From Methanosarcinales archaeon (GTDB taxonomy: Archaea > Halobacteriota > Methanosarcinia > Methanosarcinales > Methanogasteraceae), in NCBI GenBank assembly GCA_030672345.1, contig DAOVGO010000142.1, forward strand, positions 1 to 5,445: a stretch of 5,445 nt of DNA, given 5' to 3'. Position numbers and translations under genes: made by a program. Below, piece after piece: positions 1 through 5,420 of this stretch; the stretch's first letter is position 1, and each line of letters starts with the position of its first letter. A model generated the notes under the pieces. That model was not told where the DNA came from. It worked only from the letters and a program-made list of their open reading frames with translations, and searched no databases.

Positions 1-9
1 GAGGATAAT

Positions 10-270
10 ATGGCAGCGACGGCAGCAGTAAAGGAGATATTTGAAGCATTACCGCATATCAAAAGAACGGGTGCGAAACACCTGTGGTTTGATTTTGATT
101 ACGAAGCCGATGTGTTGTATGTGAGTCTGGAACGCCCACAAAGAGCAACTGATACTGATATACTGGATGACGGTGTATTTCTGCGACTTCGGGATAAAAA
201 AATAGTTGGGATAACCATAACGAATATCAGTAAGAAATTTAAGGGGTATGATCGGAGTCTGGAATTGTAG
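10..270 (+). CDS. DUF2283 family small protein
   Basis: An 86-aa protein that matches the DUF2283 pattern. After a short N-terminal helix-like stretch (residues 1-23) comes the family core: an aromatic/acidic strand (WFDFDYEADVLYVSLERPQ, about 26-44), a DDG turn (53-55), a strand (VFLRLRDKK), and the closing GITITNIS segment (68-75). Family members are usually 60-90 aa, so this one looks complete. The start ATG is preceded by GAGG at positions 1-4, with good spacing. The biochemical role of the family is unknown. In many bacteria and archaea DUF2283 genes sit beside DUF4258 genes in an arrangement resembling a toxin-antitoxin pair; any such partner here would lie upstream of the window, because the downstream neighbour is a carB remnant. 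No membrane segment or signal peptide is visible. The family call is firm and the function is not known. Confidence 0.85.
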   Translation: MAATAAVKEIFEALPHIKRTGAKHLWFDFDYEADVLYVSLERPQRATDTDILDDGVFLRLRDKKIVGITITNISKKFKGYDRSLEL

Positions 271-579
271 ATGTGTAGCAGATGGGAATGTGGTGGGGGC
301 ATCGTGCCGGGTGTGCTGCGATACCGATCAAGAAGGTTAAGCGATGGCAGCCCGAATGTGGTTGACCTGATCAGGGCTGGCAAGGTCGATATGATAATAA
401 ACACCCCAAGGAGCAAGCAGGGGCGGAGGGACGGCTACGAGATCAGGCGTGCTGATGTCGATTTTGGTGTTCCGTACATTACAATGACTCAGGCTGCGAT
501 TGCAGCGGCGGACGCGGTTGCGGCGGGGCGAGGGATCGAGGTTGCGGCGGTGCGGGGTACCATGAGAGGGAAGAGATGA
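271..579 (+). pseudogene. carB: Remnant of carB 3' end (carbamoyl-phosphate synthase large subunit, MGS-like domain)
   Basis: The reading frame from about 340 to the stop at 577-579 encodes SDGSPNVVDLIRAGKVDMII, then NTPRSKQGRRDGYEIRRADV and DFGVPYIT. This is the characteristic C-terminal MGS-like (allosteric) domain of CarB, which synthesises carbamoyl phosphate for arginine and pyrimidines. Intact CarB is about 1,070 aa, so more than 90% is missing. Immediately upstream the expected residues continue in another frame: 321-338 reads IPIKKV, and one extra A near 339-340 separates this from SDGSPN. VLR at 313-321 is in the first frame again, so at least two frame changes occur within about 30 bases. 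The open frame starts at an ATG touching the DUF2283 stop (268-270), with no well-placed ribosome binding site. The simplest reading is a decayed 3' fragment left by deletion or recombination next to DUF2283. A sequencing error could explain the frameshift but not the missing body of the gene. Confidence 0.75.
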
Positions 580-620
580 AGGGGTGAACCCGGGGGTGGG
601 TATGAGCGGTCGGTTGGGTC

Positions 621-645
621 AGCGAGGGCAGCCCGGGATGTGGTT
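621..645 (+). repeat. Degenerate second copy of the carB MGS motif
   Basis: The 15 bases at 621-635 match 340-354 in 14 positions (agcga-t/g-ggcagcccg). After a one-base length difference, the 7 bases tgtggtt match exactly (639-645 and 357-363). The new copy translates as SEGSP (621-635) preceded by V (618-620), which is the CarB consensus VSEGSP; after removing one g it continues as DVV. The similarity fades on both sides. Confidence 0.5.
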
Positions 646-843
646 TGGGTGATGAATACATCTTTGATAGAAAACATAGCAAAAGCCGATATAAGTGCAT
701 CGGTTAGGGAGATCATGGCGTTTTCTGACCGATGGTCTTTTATTTTCTCAAAACCTGAACGGGCAGGGCTGAATAACGCATCAAGCGAACAGACGCTTCC
801 GAAGTTTTATTTCTGTTTTGCCCATGAACCACCATCCTTTGAG

Positions 844-871
844 TTCCAAATTTGCTAAACATTATTTGGAA
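844..871. repeat. Inverted repeat, 8-bp perfect arms
   Basis: Arms ttccaaat (844-851) and atttggaa (864-871) are perfect reverse complements separated by 12 bases. In the + strand RNA two more pairs (G843-U872, A842-U873) would extend the stem. The repeat lies about 80 bases beyond the gyrA stop and inside the weak 824-925 reading frame. It could be a hairpin in a transcript, a protein site or a trace of a small mobile element; nothing here decides between them. Confidence 0.5.
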
Positions 872-912
872 TTATTCTCTCAATTACTTAATATCGCACA
901 TAAATGTTTACG

Positions 913-926
913 AAAGTATAAATAAA
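913..926 (-). terminator. Possible T-rich terminator of gyrA
   Basis: Read on the - strand this is TTTATTTATACTTT, 28 bases after the gyrA stop codon. Archaeal RNA polymerase commonly terminates on T-rich tracts without a strong hairpin, so this is a plausible end of the gyrA transcript. On the + strand the same bases contain TATAAATA (917-924), which could instead be read as a TATA box. Confidence 0.3.
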
Positions 927-953
927 TGACCCTTTGGTTGCATACGTTTACGG

Positions 954-3458
954 TCACAACGGGAACTGCTGACCGATCTCTTCCGCCTCCCGCAGCTTCC
1001 CGATCCTCGCCACCGCAACAGCCCGATCATCAGGATCGAGCCGCATGATCCGTACACCCTGCGTGTTGCGCCCCTGCATCCTGATATCCCGCACAGGAAT
1101 CCTGATTACGTTCCCGTTCTGGCTGGTCACGAGGAGTTCATCGTCCTCGTAAACGCTTTTGATCGCTATCCCGCGCCCGTTTCGCAGACTCGGTATGATT
1201 GTGATGATCCCCTTTCCTCCGCGCCTTGTGACGCGGTATTCATCGAATTCGGTCCGCTTCCCGTATCCGTTCTCTGTCAATGTCAGGAGCGAAGCGCCCT
1301 CCTCCACGATCTCCATATCGACGACGTAATCGTCAGCCGCAAGACTGATGCCCCGAACGCCACGTGCAGTCCTGCCCATGCTGCGCACGTCAGGCGCATG
1401 GAACCTGATCGCCTTTGCATGGGCGGTGCCGATGATGATATCGTCAGAGTCATCGACCTTTCTGACCGAGACCAGTTCATCGCCCTCGTCCAGCCGAAGC
1501 GCGATGATCCCGCCCTTGCGGGGGCGGCTGAACTCAGAAAGTGGCGTTCGCTTCACAACCCCGCGTTTTGTCGCCATCGCGAGGTAATGCGCGTCATCGA
1601 ACTCACTCACCCTGACAAAAGCCGTTACGCTCTCATCGCCGGATAGCTCCAGCAGATTCACGATCGCCTTGCCCTTTGACTGTCTGCTCCCCTCAGGAAT
1701 CCGGTACACCTTGAGCCAGTGAACCCTGCCCTTATCTGTGAAGAAGAGGATGTAATCATGGGTATTTGCAATGAAGATGTCCTCAACGACGTCTTCCTCC
1801 TTCGTGCCCATACCGATGACGCCTCTCCCGCCGCGCCCCTGCCGCCTGTACGTGTCGATCGGCACCCGCTTGATGTAGCCGGTGTTCGAGATCGTGATGA
1901 TCGCATCCTCCGACGGGATCAGGTCCTCGTCCTCGAACTCCTCGTGCGCCTCCAGTATCTCGGTCCTCCTCGGGTCCGCGTATTTCTCTTTTACGGCGAG
2001 GAGTTCCTCTTTCATCAGATCAAGGACCTTCTGCGGGTTTGCAAGCACTTCTCTTAAGAATGCAATCGTCTCTTCGAGCGATGCGTACTCCGCTTCGAGT
2101 TTCTCACGTTCCATCCCTGTGAGGCGGCGAAGCTGCATCTCAAGGATCGCCTTCGCCTGCACTTCTGAGAGCCCGAAGTTCGAGATCAATCCCTCTCGTG
2201 CCGCCTCCGCCGTCTTCGATGATCTGATCAGCTTGATCACGGCATCGATGTTGTCGAGTGCTATCTTCAGCCCGTCGAGGATGTGCAGCCGATCTTCCGC
2301 CTTCTTAAGATCATACCTGCTTCTGCGGACGATTATCTCCTTTCTGTGATCGATATAGCACTGTATCAAGCCTTTCAGCGAGAGAACCTTCGGCTCGCCG
2401 TTCACAAGCACGAGGTTGATGATTCCGAATGTGGTTTTTAATTGTGTGTGTTTGTGTAGCTGGTTCAGGATGACCTGCGAGTTTGCACCCTTCTTAATAT
2501 CAACGACAACCCGGATCCCGTCCTTGTCTGATTCGTCCCTGAGATCGGTGATTCCATCTATTTTCTTGTCCTTCACGAGATCTGCGACATCCTCAACGAG
2601 TTTCGCTTTGTTCACACGGTACGGAAGTTCGGTGACGATGATCCGCTCCCGGTCCTTGTGTGTCTCGATCTCTGTTCTGGCGATCATCTCGACGATGCCG
2701 CGCCCGGTCGTGTATGCAGCCCTGACCCCTGCAAGTCCGGTGATCGCGGCTGCTGTCGGGAAATCGGGCGCCCTAATATGCACCATCAGTTCAGGGACGG
2801 TCGCATCAGGATGATCGATCAGATGGATGGTGCCATCCACGACCTCGCCGAGGTTGTGCGGCGGCATATTCGTCGCCATGCCGACAGCGATCCCGGTCGA
2901 GCCGTTGGTCAGCAGATTCGGGAGGAGCGCAGGGAGAACGGACGGCTCTTTCAAGGAATTATCATAATTCGGAACGAAATCGACGGTATCCTTGTTTATG
3001 TCCTCAAGGAGTTCCTTTGCGATCTTTGCCATCCGGACCTCGGTGTAACGCATCGCAGCAGCAGCGTCGCCGTCAATAGATCCAAAATTCCCCTGCCCAT
3101 CAATGAGCGGGTACCGAAGCGAGAACGTCTGCACCATCCTGACGATCGTGTCATAGATCGCAGCATCGCCATGCGGATGGTACCTGCCCATCACGTCACC
3201 CACGATGCGTGCCGATTTACGGTGTGGCTTATCAGGCAGCGACCCACTCTCAAGCATCGAGTACAGGATGCGGCGGTGCACCGGCTTCAAACCGTCGCGG
3301 ACATCAGGGAGCGCACGCCCGACGATCACGCTCATCGCATAGTCAAGGTACGATGACTTCAGTTCCTCTGTGATCGGGATCTGGCGTACCTTGCCTGCTG
3401 GCGCCGGGGACTCTGGTTGTGGTTGTTGCTGTGGTTGCAGATCGGGCGATGTGGTCAT
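954..3458 (-). CDS. gyrA: DNA gyrase subunit A
   Basis: An 834-aa GyrA, full length for the family. With GyrB it forms the A2B2 gyrase that introduces negative supercoils using ATP. The breakage-reunion domain starts at about residue 28 (ITEELKSSYLDYAMSVIVGR). It contains the winged-helix segment HRKSARIVGDVMGRYHPHGD (79-98) and the catalytic tyrosine Tyr138 in AAAMRYTEVRMA. The coiled-coil/dimer-gate region spans about 370-500. The C-terminal DNA-wrapping beta-pinwheel (about 512-820) carries the GyrA box QGRGGRG at 540-546, which supports gyrase rather than Topo IV, plus related blade motifs including RRGGKG (745-750). Residues 2-20 are a Gln/Pro-rich tail that looks disordered. No alternative ATG exists before Met42, so the start is well supported although its Shine-Dalgarno is weak. 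At the position of E. coli Ser83 there is Ala99, while Asp87 is kept as Asp103. No gyrB is adjacent. A TATA box 53 bases upstream suggests its own promoter. Confidence 0.97.
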   Translation of the reverse strand: MTTSPDLQPQQQPQPESPAPAGKVRQIPITEELKSSYLDYAMSVIVGRALPDVRDGLKPVHRRILYSMLESGSLPDKPHRKSARIVGDVMGRYHPHGDAAIYDTIVRMVQTFSLRYPLIDGQGNFGSIDGDAAAAMRYTEVRMAKIAKELLEDINKDTVDFVPNYDNSLKEPSVLPALLPNLLTNGSTGIAVGMATNMPPHNLGEVVDGTIHLIDHPDATVPELMVHIRAPDFPTAAAITGLAGVRAAYTTGRGIVEMIARTEIETHKDRERIIVTELPYRVNKAKLVEDVADLVKDKKIDGITDLRDESDKDGIRVVVDIKKGANSQVILNQLHKHTQLKTTFGIINLVLVNGEPKVLSLKGLIQCYIDHRKEIIVRRSRYDLKKAEDRLHILDGLKIALDNIDAVIKLIRSSKTAEAAREGLISNFGLSEVQAKAILEMQLRRLTGMEREKLEAEYASLEETIAFLREVLANPQKVLDLMKEELLAVKEKYADPRRTEILEAHEEFEDEDLIPSEDAIITISNTGYIKRVPIDTYRRQGRGGRGVIGMGTKEEDVVEDIFIANTHDYILFFTDKGRVHWLKVYRIPEGSRQSKGKAIVNLLELSGDESVTAFVRVSEFDDAHYLAMATKRGVVKRTPLSEFSRPRKGGIIALRLDEGDELVSVRKVDDSDDIIIGTAHAKAIRFHAPDVRSMGRTARGVRGISLAADDYVVDMEIVEEGASLLTLTENGYGKRTEFDEYRVTRRGGKGIITIIPSLRNGRGIAIKSVYEDDELLVTSQNGNVIRIPVRDIRMQGRNTQGVRIMRLDPDDRAVAVARIGKLREAEEIGQQFPL

Positions 3459-3510
3459 GTAATCTCTATGATATGTTGTCCTGTAGACACTTAAGGATAA
3501 TCAAAACAAG

Positions 3511-3520
3511 AATTTATAAT
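3511..3520 (-). promoter_or_regulatory. TATA box for gyrA
   Basis: On the - strand the bases read ATTATAAATT, preceded by GCG. Archaeal transcription normally starts about 25 bases after the TATA box, here near 3490, giving a leader of roughly 30 bases before the gyrA ATG at 3458. A second AT-rich element upstream (aaaata 3524-3529 and tatttt 3537-3542, an inverted repeat) could be another TATA-like site or an operator. Confidence 0.5.
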
Positions 3521-3604
3521 CGCAAAATAATGATTATATTTTTATGAGCCACACCTGCAGTTATTGCTCGTGAATTGTATACACAGAATCGCACAACCGT
3601 TTTG

Positions 3605-3640
3605 GGGCGTGCACGAGCCACACACATAAGTAGCACGCCC
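3605..3640 (-). terminator. Hairpin after rpl30, possible operon terminator
   Basis: Arms 3605-3612 (gggcgtgc) and 3633-3640 (gcacgccc) are perfect 8-bp complements with a 20-base loop. They begin 22 bases after the rpl30 stop on the transcribed strand. The stem is GC-rich but is not followed by a run of T, so it may act as a 3' end stabiliser or processing site rather than a classical terminator. A smaller inverted repeat (tcagga/tcctga, 3642-3655) lies between it and the stop codon. Loop bases 3612-3618 are complementary to 3566-3572 further downstream, which would allow a pseudoknot. Confidence 0.4.
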
Positions 3641-3661
3641 TTCAGGATTTCCTGATTTTGG

Positions 3662-4120
3662 TTATCTCATCTTCCTTAGCAGCGCGCCGATATCCTCGTG
3701 GAATCCGAGTTCGCCACCTTCGACAACCGTCTTCTTGATGCCCCGGTGTCCTTTGCGGGGCGGGTGCAACCTGAACAGCGGTTTTAATTTCGGGATGTCA
3801 GAGAGTTTTGCATCGCCGCTGCAGACCGCTTTTGCGAAATCCTGCATCGAACCAAGCCCGCATGCATCCATGTACTCCTGTGTGAGTCTCTTTCCCCCCG
3901 CAAAGCGTCCACGCAGGCGAAGAAGATTTGCAAGCGTATCAGCATCCACAACACCCCACGCGATATAATCCTTCGCCTTCCGGACCATTCCTGTGTAATT
4001 AGGTGTCTCATCCAGAATCACGCAGTGATTGACACTGTGCAGTCGCAGCATCTTCAGTGTGTACGCAATCTCGGGACGCACCTTAACGCTCCCGCGGAGC
4101 CGTACCACAGCGTACATCAT
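3662..4120 (-). CDS. rpl30: Large ribosomal subunit protein uL30 (archaeal L30)
   Basis: A 152-aa archaeal/eukaryotic-type L30, much longer than the roughly 60-aa bacterial protein. The N-terminal ferredoxin-like L30 fold is seen in MYAVVRLRGSVKV (2-14), TLKMLRLHSVNHCVIL (21-36) and NYTGMVRKAKDYIAWGVVD (41-59). The archaeal C-terminal part follows, including LFRLHPPRKGHRGIKK (115-130), a basic segment expected to contact 23S rRNA, and a closing helix. The gene opens with ATGATG. The first ATG overlaps the rps5 stop as ATGA, and the second overlaps it by a single base. GGAG at 4125-4128 lies 4 bases from the first and 7 from the second, and related proteins usually begin MYAVVR, so the true start is probably 4117. 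It is the last gene of the rpl18-rps5-rpl30 operon and probably translationally coupled to rps5. L15 and SecY, which normally follow, are absent. Confidence 0.96.
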   Translation of the reverse strand: MMYAVVRLRGSVKVRPEIAYTLKMLRLHSVNHCVILDETPNYTGMVRKAKDYIAWGVVDADTLANLLRLRGRFAGGKRLTQEYMDACGLGSMQDFAKAVCSGDAKLSDIPKLKPLFRLHPPRKGHRGIKKTVVEGGELGFHEDIGALLRKMR

Positions 4121-4773
4121 CGCTCTCCTGCTTCCACGATGCGCATCGTTGTGGTGTTTCTGAGCGCGTCATAAGTCGCCTTTGCGAAATTCAAGGTGGT
4201 TCTGGTCGTGCCCCATGAACGGGTCCAGACATCCCTGATGCCAGCCATCTCAAGAACTTTCTTTGCTGTCGCTCCTGACGCGATGCCAAGTCCGCGGGGT
4301 GCAGGTTTCAATTCGATGCCGACGCTTCCCGCCTTTCCAACCACCTGAAATGGCACCGAATGTGGATCCTCGCAACCGCATTCCCATGATCCGCAGCCGC
4401 GTCTGATCCCGACGATATGCAGTTTCGCATTCATGATCGATTTGCGTATCGCAGGTCCTGCCTGTTTGTCCCTGCCCTGTCCGAATCCGATGTAGCCGTC
4501 CCTGTTTCCAACGATCGCCACAGCCCTGAACTTAACACGCCGTCCTGAGTCAGTCATCCGCTGCACCATATTCACGTCCAGCACATCCTCTGCAAGGTCC
4601 GGCAGCAGGGTCTCGATGATCTCAACCTCCCTGAGCGGATGCCCCGAGTTTAGAACCGTATCGATATCCTTGATCTTCCCTTCACGTACGAGCGCACCGA
4701 GCTTGGTTCGCGGCACCCAGTCCGGACTGACAGGTTGCTTCACTGGTGGTCTCTGTTCCCTTCTTCTTGCCAT
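4117..4773 (-). CDS. rps5: Small ribosomal subunit protein uS5 (archaeal S5)
   Basis: A 218-aa archaeal S5 with the typical N-terminal extension ending in SPDWVPRTKLGALVREGKI (16-34). The double-stranded RNA-binding-like S5 N-domain covers about 66-130, with VKFRAVAIVGN (80-90) and the glycine-rich loop GYIGFGQG (93-100). The archaeal signature RGCGSWECGC (125-134) with Cys127, Cys132 and Cys134 follows. The C-terminal domain is about 138-208 and includes KPAPRGLGIASGATAKKVLE. In the 30S subunit S5 lies near the mRNA entry and supports decoding accuracy. The ATG overlaps the last base of the rpl18 stop (TAATG) and has a very good GGAGGTG upstream, so the start is firm. Its own stop overlaps the first rpl30 start. 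Nothing in the protein looks damaged. Confidence 0.97.
   Translation of the reverse strand: MARRREQRPPVKQPVSPDWVPRTKLGALVREGKIKDIDTVLNSGHPLREVEIIETLLPDLAEDVLDVNMVQRMTDSGRRVKFRAVAIVGNRDGYIGFGQGRDKQAGPAIRKSIMNAKLHIVGIRRGCGSWECGCEDPHSVPFQVVGKAGSVGIELKPAPRGLGIASGATAKKVLEMAGIRDVWTRSWGTTRTTLNFAKATYDALRNTTTMRIVEAGER
4125..4128 (-). promoter_or_regulatory. Ribosome binding site of rpl30
   Basis: GGAG lies inside the last codons of rps5, encoding part of Ala-Gly-Glu. Its 7-base spacing favours the second of the two tandem ATG codons (4115-4117) as the start of rpl30. Confidence 0.55.
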
Positions 4774-5297
4774 TATGCACCTCCGAACTCGGATGTGATC
4801 TTTGCTTTTGTCGTTTCGAAGACCGATGGCAGGTCAACACCTGTGTATTCGGCAACCATCTCCCCGCGGACCCGCTCATCTGATGGGAAGACCACTGGAT
4901 TGTGCGGGATCTCCATGCCGGCATCGACCGCGCCACGGAGCGCGGCATAGTTTCTTGATCCGAATGATGAAGTGTGCAGCCCCATATCGAGCACTCCTTC
5001 GCTGAATCCATTACCAATCGTGCGGTAACCAAAGAGCAGCCCGGTAAGGTACGCTGCAGTCGTATTTCCGGTTGAACCTGAATATCCGTAATTTTTAAGT
5101 TCGATCGATGTTGCGGATGAGAGAATATTGTCGCCCTGATCGCCTGGAAGTGCAAGCTGTATTCTTGTGTGTCGTGTGCTCTTGCGCACCACCATCCGCG
5201 GCTTTTTTGACAATAACAATCGCAACCGCCTGTGGTAATTCGTACGTCCGGCTCTTCGTCTCCTAAACGGTACCTTATACCGTGGTCCGGTTGCCAT
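4773..5297 (-). CDS. rpl18: Large ribosomal subunit protein uL18 (archaeal L18)
   Basis: A 174-aa archaeal L18 of usual length; it binds 5S rRNA and helps seat it in the central protuberance of the 50S subunit. The basic N-terminus MATGPRYKVPFRRRRAGRTN (1-20) and YHRRLRLLLSKKPRMVVRKS (21-40) are typical. The core carries NYGYSGSTGNTTAAYLTGLL (69-88), then LDMGLHTSSFGSRNYAALRG (103-122) and the GMEIPHNP segment (127-134). The ATG at 5297 has GGAGG 8 bases upstream and is the only sensible start. This is the first gene of the operon, because the upstream region is intergenic with a TATA box. In most archaea L19e would lie directly upstream; here it does not. Confidence 0.96.
   Translation of the reverse strand: MATGPRYKVPFRRRRAGRTNYHRRLRLLLSKKPRMVVRKSTRHTRIQLALPGDQGDNILSSATSIELKNYGYSGSTGNTTAAYLTGLLFGYRTIGNGFSEGVLDMGLHTSSFGSRNYAALRGAVDAGMEIPHNPVVFPSDERVRGEMVAEYTGVDLPSVFETTKAKITSEFGGA
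4778..4784 (-). promoter_or_regulatory. Ribosome binding site of rps5
   Basis: GGAGGTG on the - strand, with GGAGG 6 bases before the rps5 ATG. It lies within the final Gly-Gly-Ala codons of rpl18, so translation of the two genes is probably coupled. Confidence 0.8.
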
Positions 5298-5305
5298 CTA
5301 TCGTT

Positions 5306-5310
5306 CCTCC
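5306..5310 (-). promoter_or_regulatory. Ribosome binding site of rpl18
   Basis: GGAGG on the - strand followed by 8 bases (AACGATAG) and the ATG at 5297. It is a strong Shine-Dalgarno that fixes the start of rpl18 and implies a transcript with a leader. Confidence 0.75.
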
Positions 5311-5348
5311 GTATGTGGTCTCGTCATATCATCGTCACTGTGGTGTGT

Positions 5349-5377
5349 AGTCGCATAAAGGTTTCGGAGTCGCATAA
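5349..5377. repeat. 10-bp direct repeat at the rpl18 promoter
   Basis: agtcgcataa occurs at 5349-5358 and again at 5368-5377, a period of 19 bp, so both copies face nearly the same side of the helix. On the - strand (TTATGCGACT) both copies lie just downstream of the TATA box at 5381-5388, one next to it and one across the expected start point near 5355-5360. This is a good position for a repressor operator. No regulator can be named. Confidence 0.5.
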
Positions 5378-5380
5378 CGA

Positions 5381-5388
5381 TTATATAA
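5381..5388. promoter_or_regulatory. Palindromic TATA box, possibly bidirectional
   Basis: TTATATAA reads the same on both strands. On the - strand it would start transcription near 5355-5360 and give rpl18 a leader of about 60 bases. On the + strand it would start near 5411, just before a possible ATG at 5421. A second TATA-like element, tatataat, lies at 5401-5408 and could serve the - strand with a longer leader. Confidence 0.5.
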
Positions 5389-5420
5389 CATGAGTGCATG
5401 TATATAATTGGGGTAAACGT

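Larger units (their letters stand above)
580..953. other. Intergenic region without a convincing gene
   Basis: This stretch of 374 bases lies between the convergent carB remnant and gyrA. The first 70 bases are strongly G-rich on the + strand and resemble the carB remnant in composition; the rest becomes AT-rich towards gyrA. Two small + frames exist. One (ATG 653 or GTG 640, stop 856-858) would give about 70 aa with no recognised family and no properly spaced ribosome binding site. The other (824-925) would give 33 aa beginning MNHHPLSSKFAKHY. They overlap in different frames, and neither has coding support I can name. The region also holds a carB-like short repeat (621-645), an inverted repeat (844-871) and a T-rich tract on the - strand that may end gyrA transcription. 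Confidence 0.6.

Noticed and set aside
99..416. 105-codon - strand frame opposite DUF2283 and the carB remnant
   Set aside because: Antisense to two recognisable protein-coding segments; no ribosome binding site or family match.
640..858. + strand frame of 72 codons (GTG start; ATG at 653)
   Set aside because: No recognised family, no well-spaced ribosome binding site, and it overlaps carB-like debris and another small frame; described as intergenic content instead.
2658..3356. 232-codon + strand frame inside gyrA
   Set aside because: Antisense shadow of a strongly conserved gyrA region; its sequence is low-complexity Arg/Asp/His-rich and typical of a complementary frame.
3545..3574. Tiny + frame MSHTCSYCS with a CxxC-like pair
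   Set aside because: Nine codons, no ribosome binding site, within a spacer better explained by gyrA promoter and rpl30 3' elements.
4682..5155. 157-codon - strand frame over rpl18 and the start of rps5
   Set aside because: Out-of-frame shadow of two certain ribosomal protein genes, with no family resemblance.
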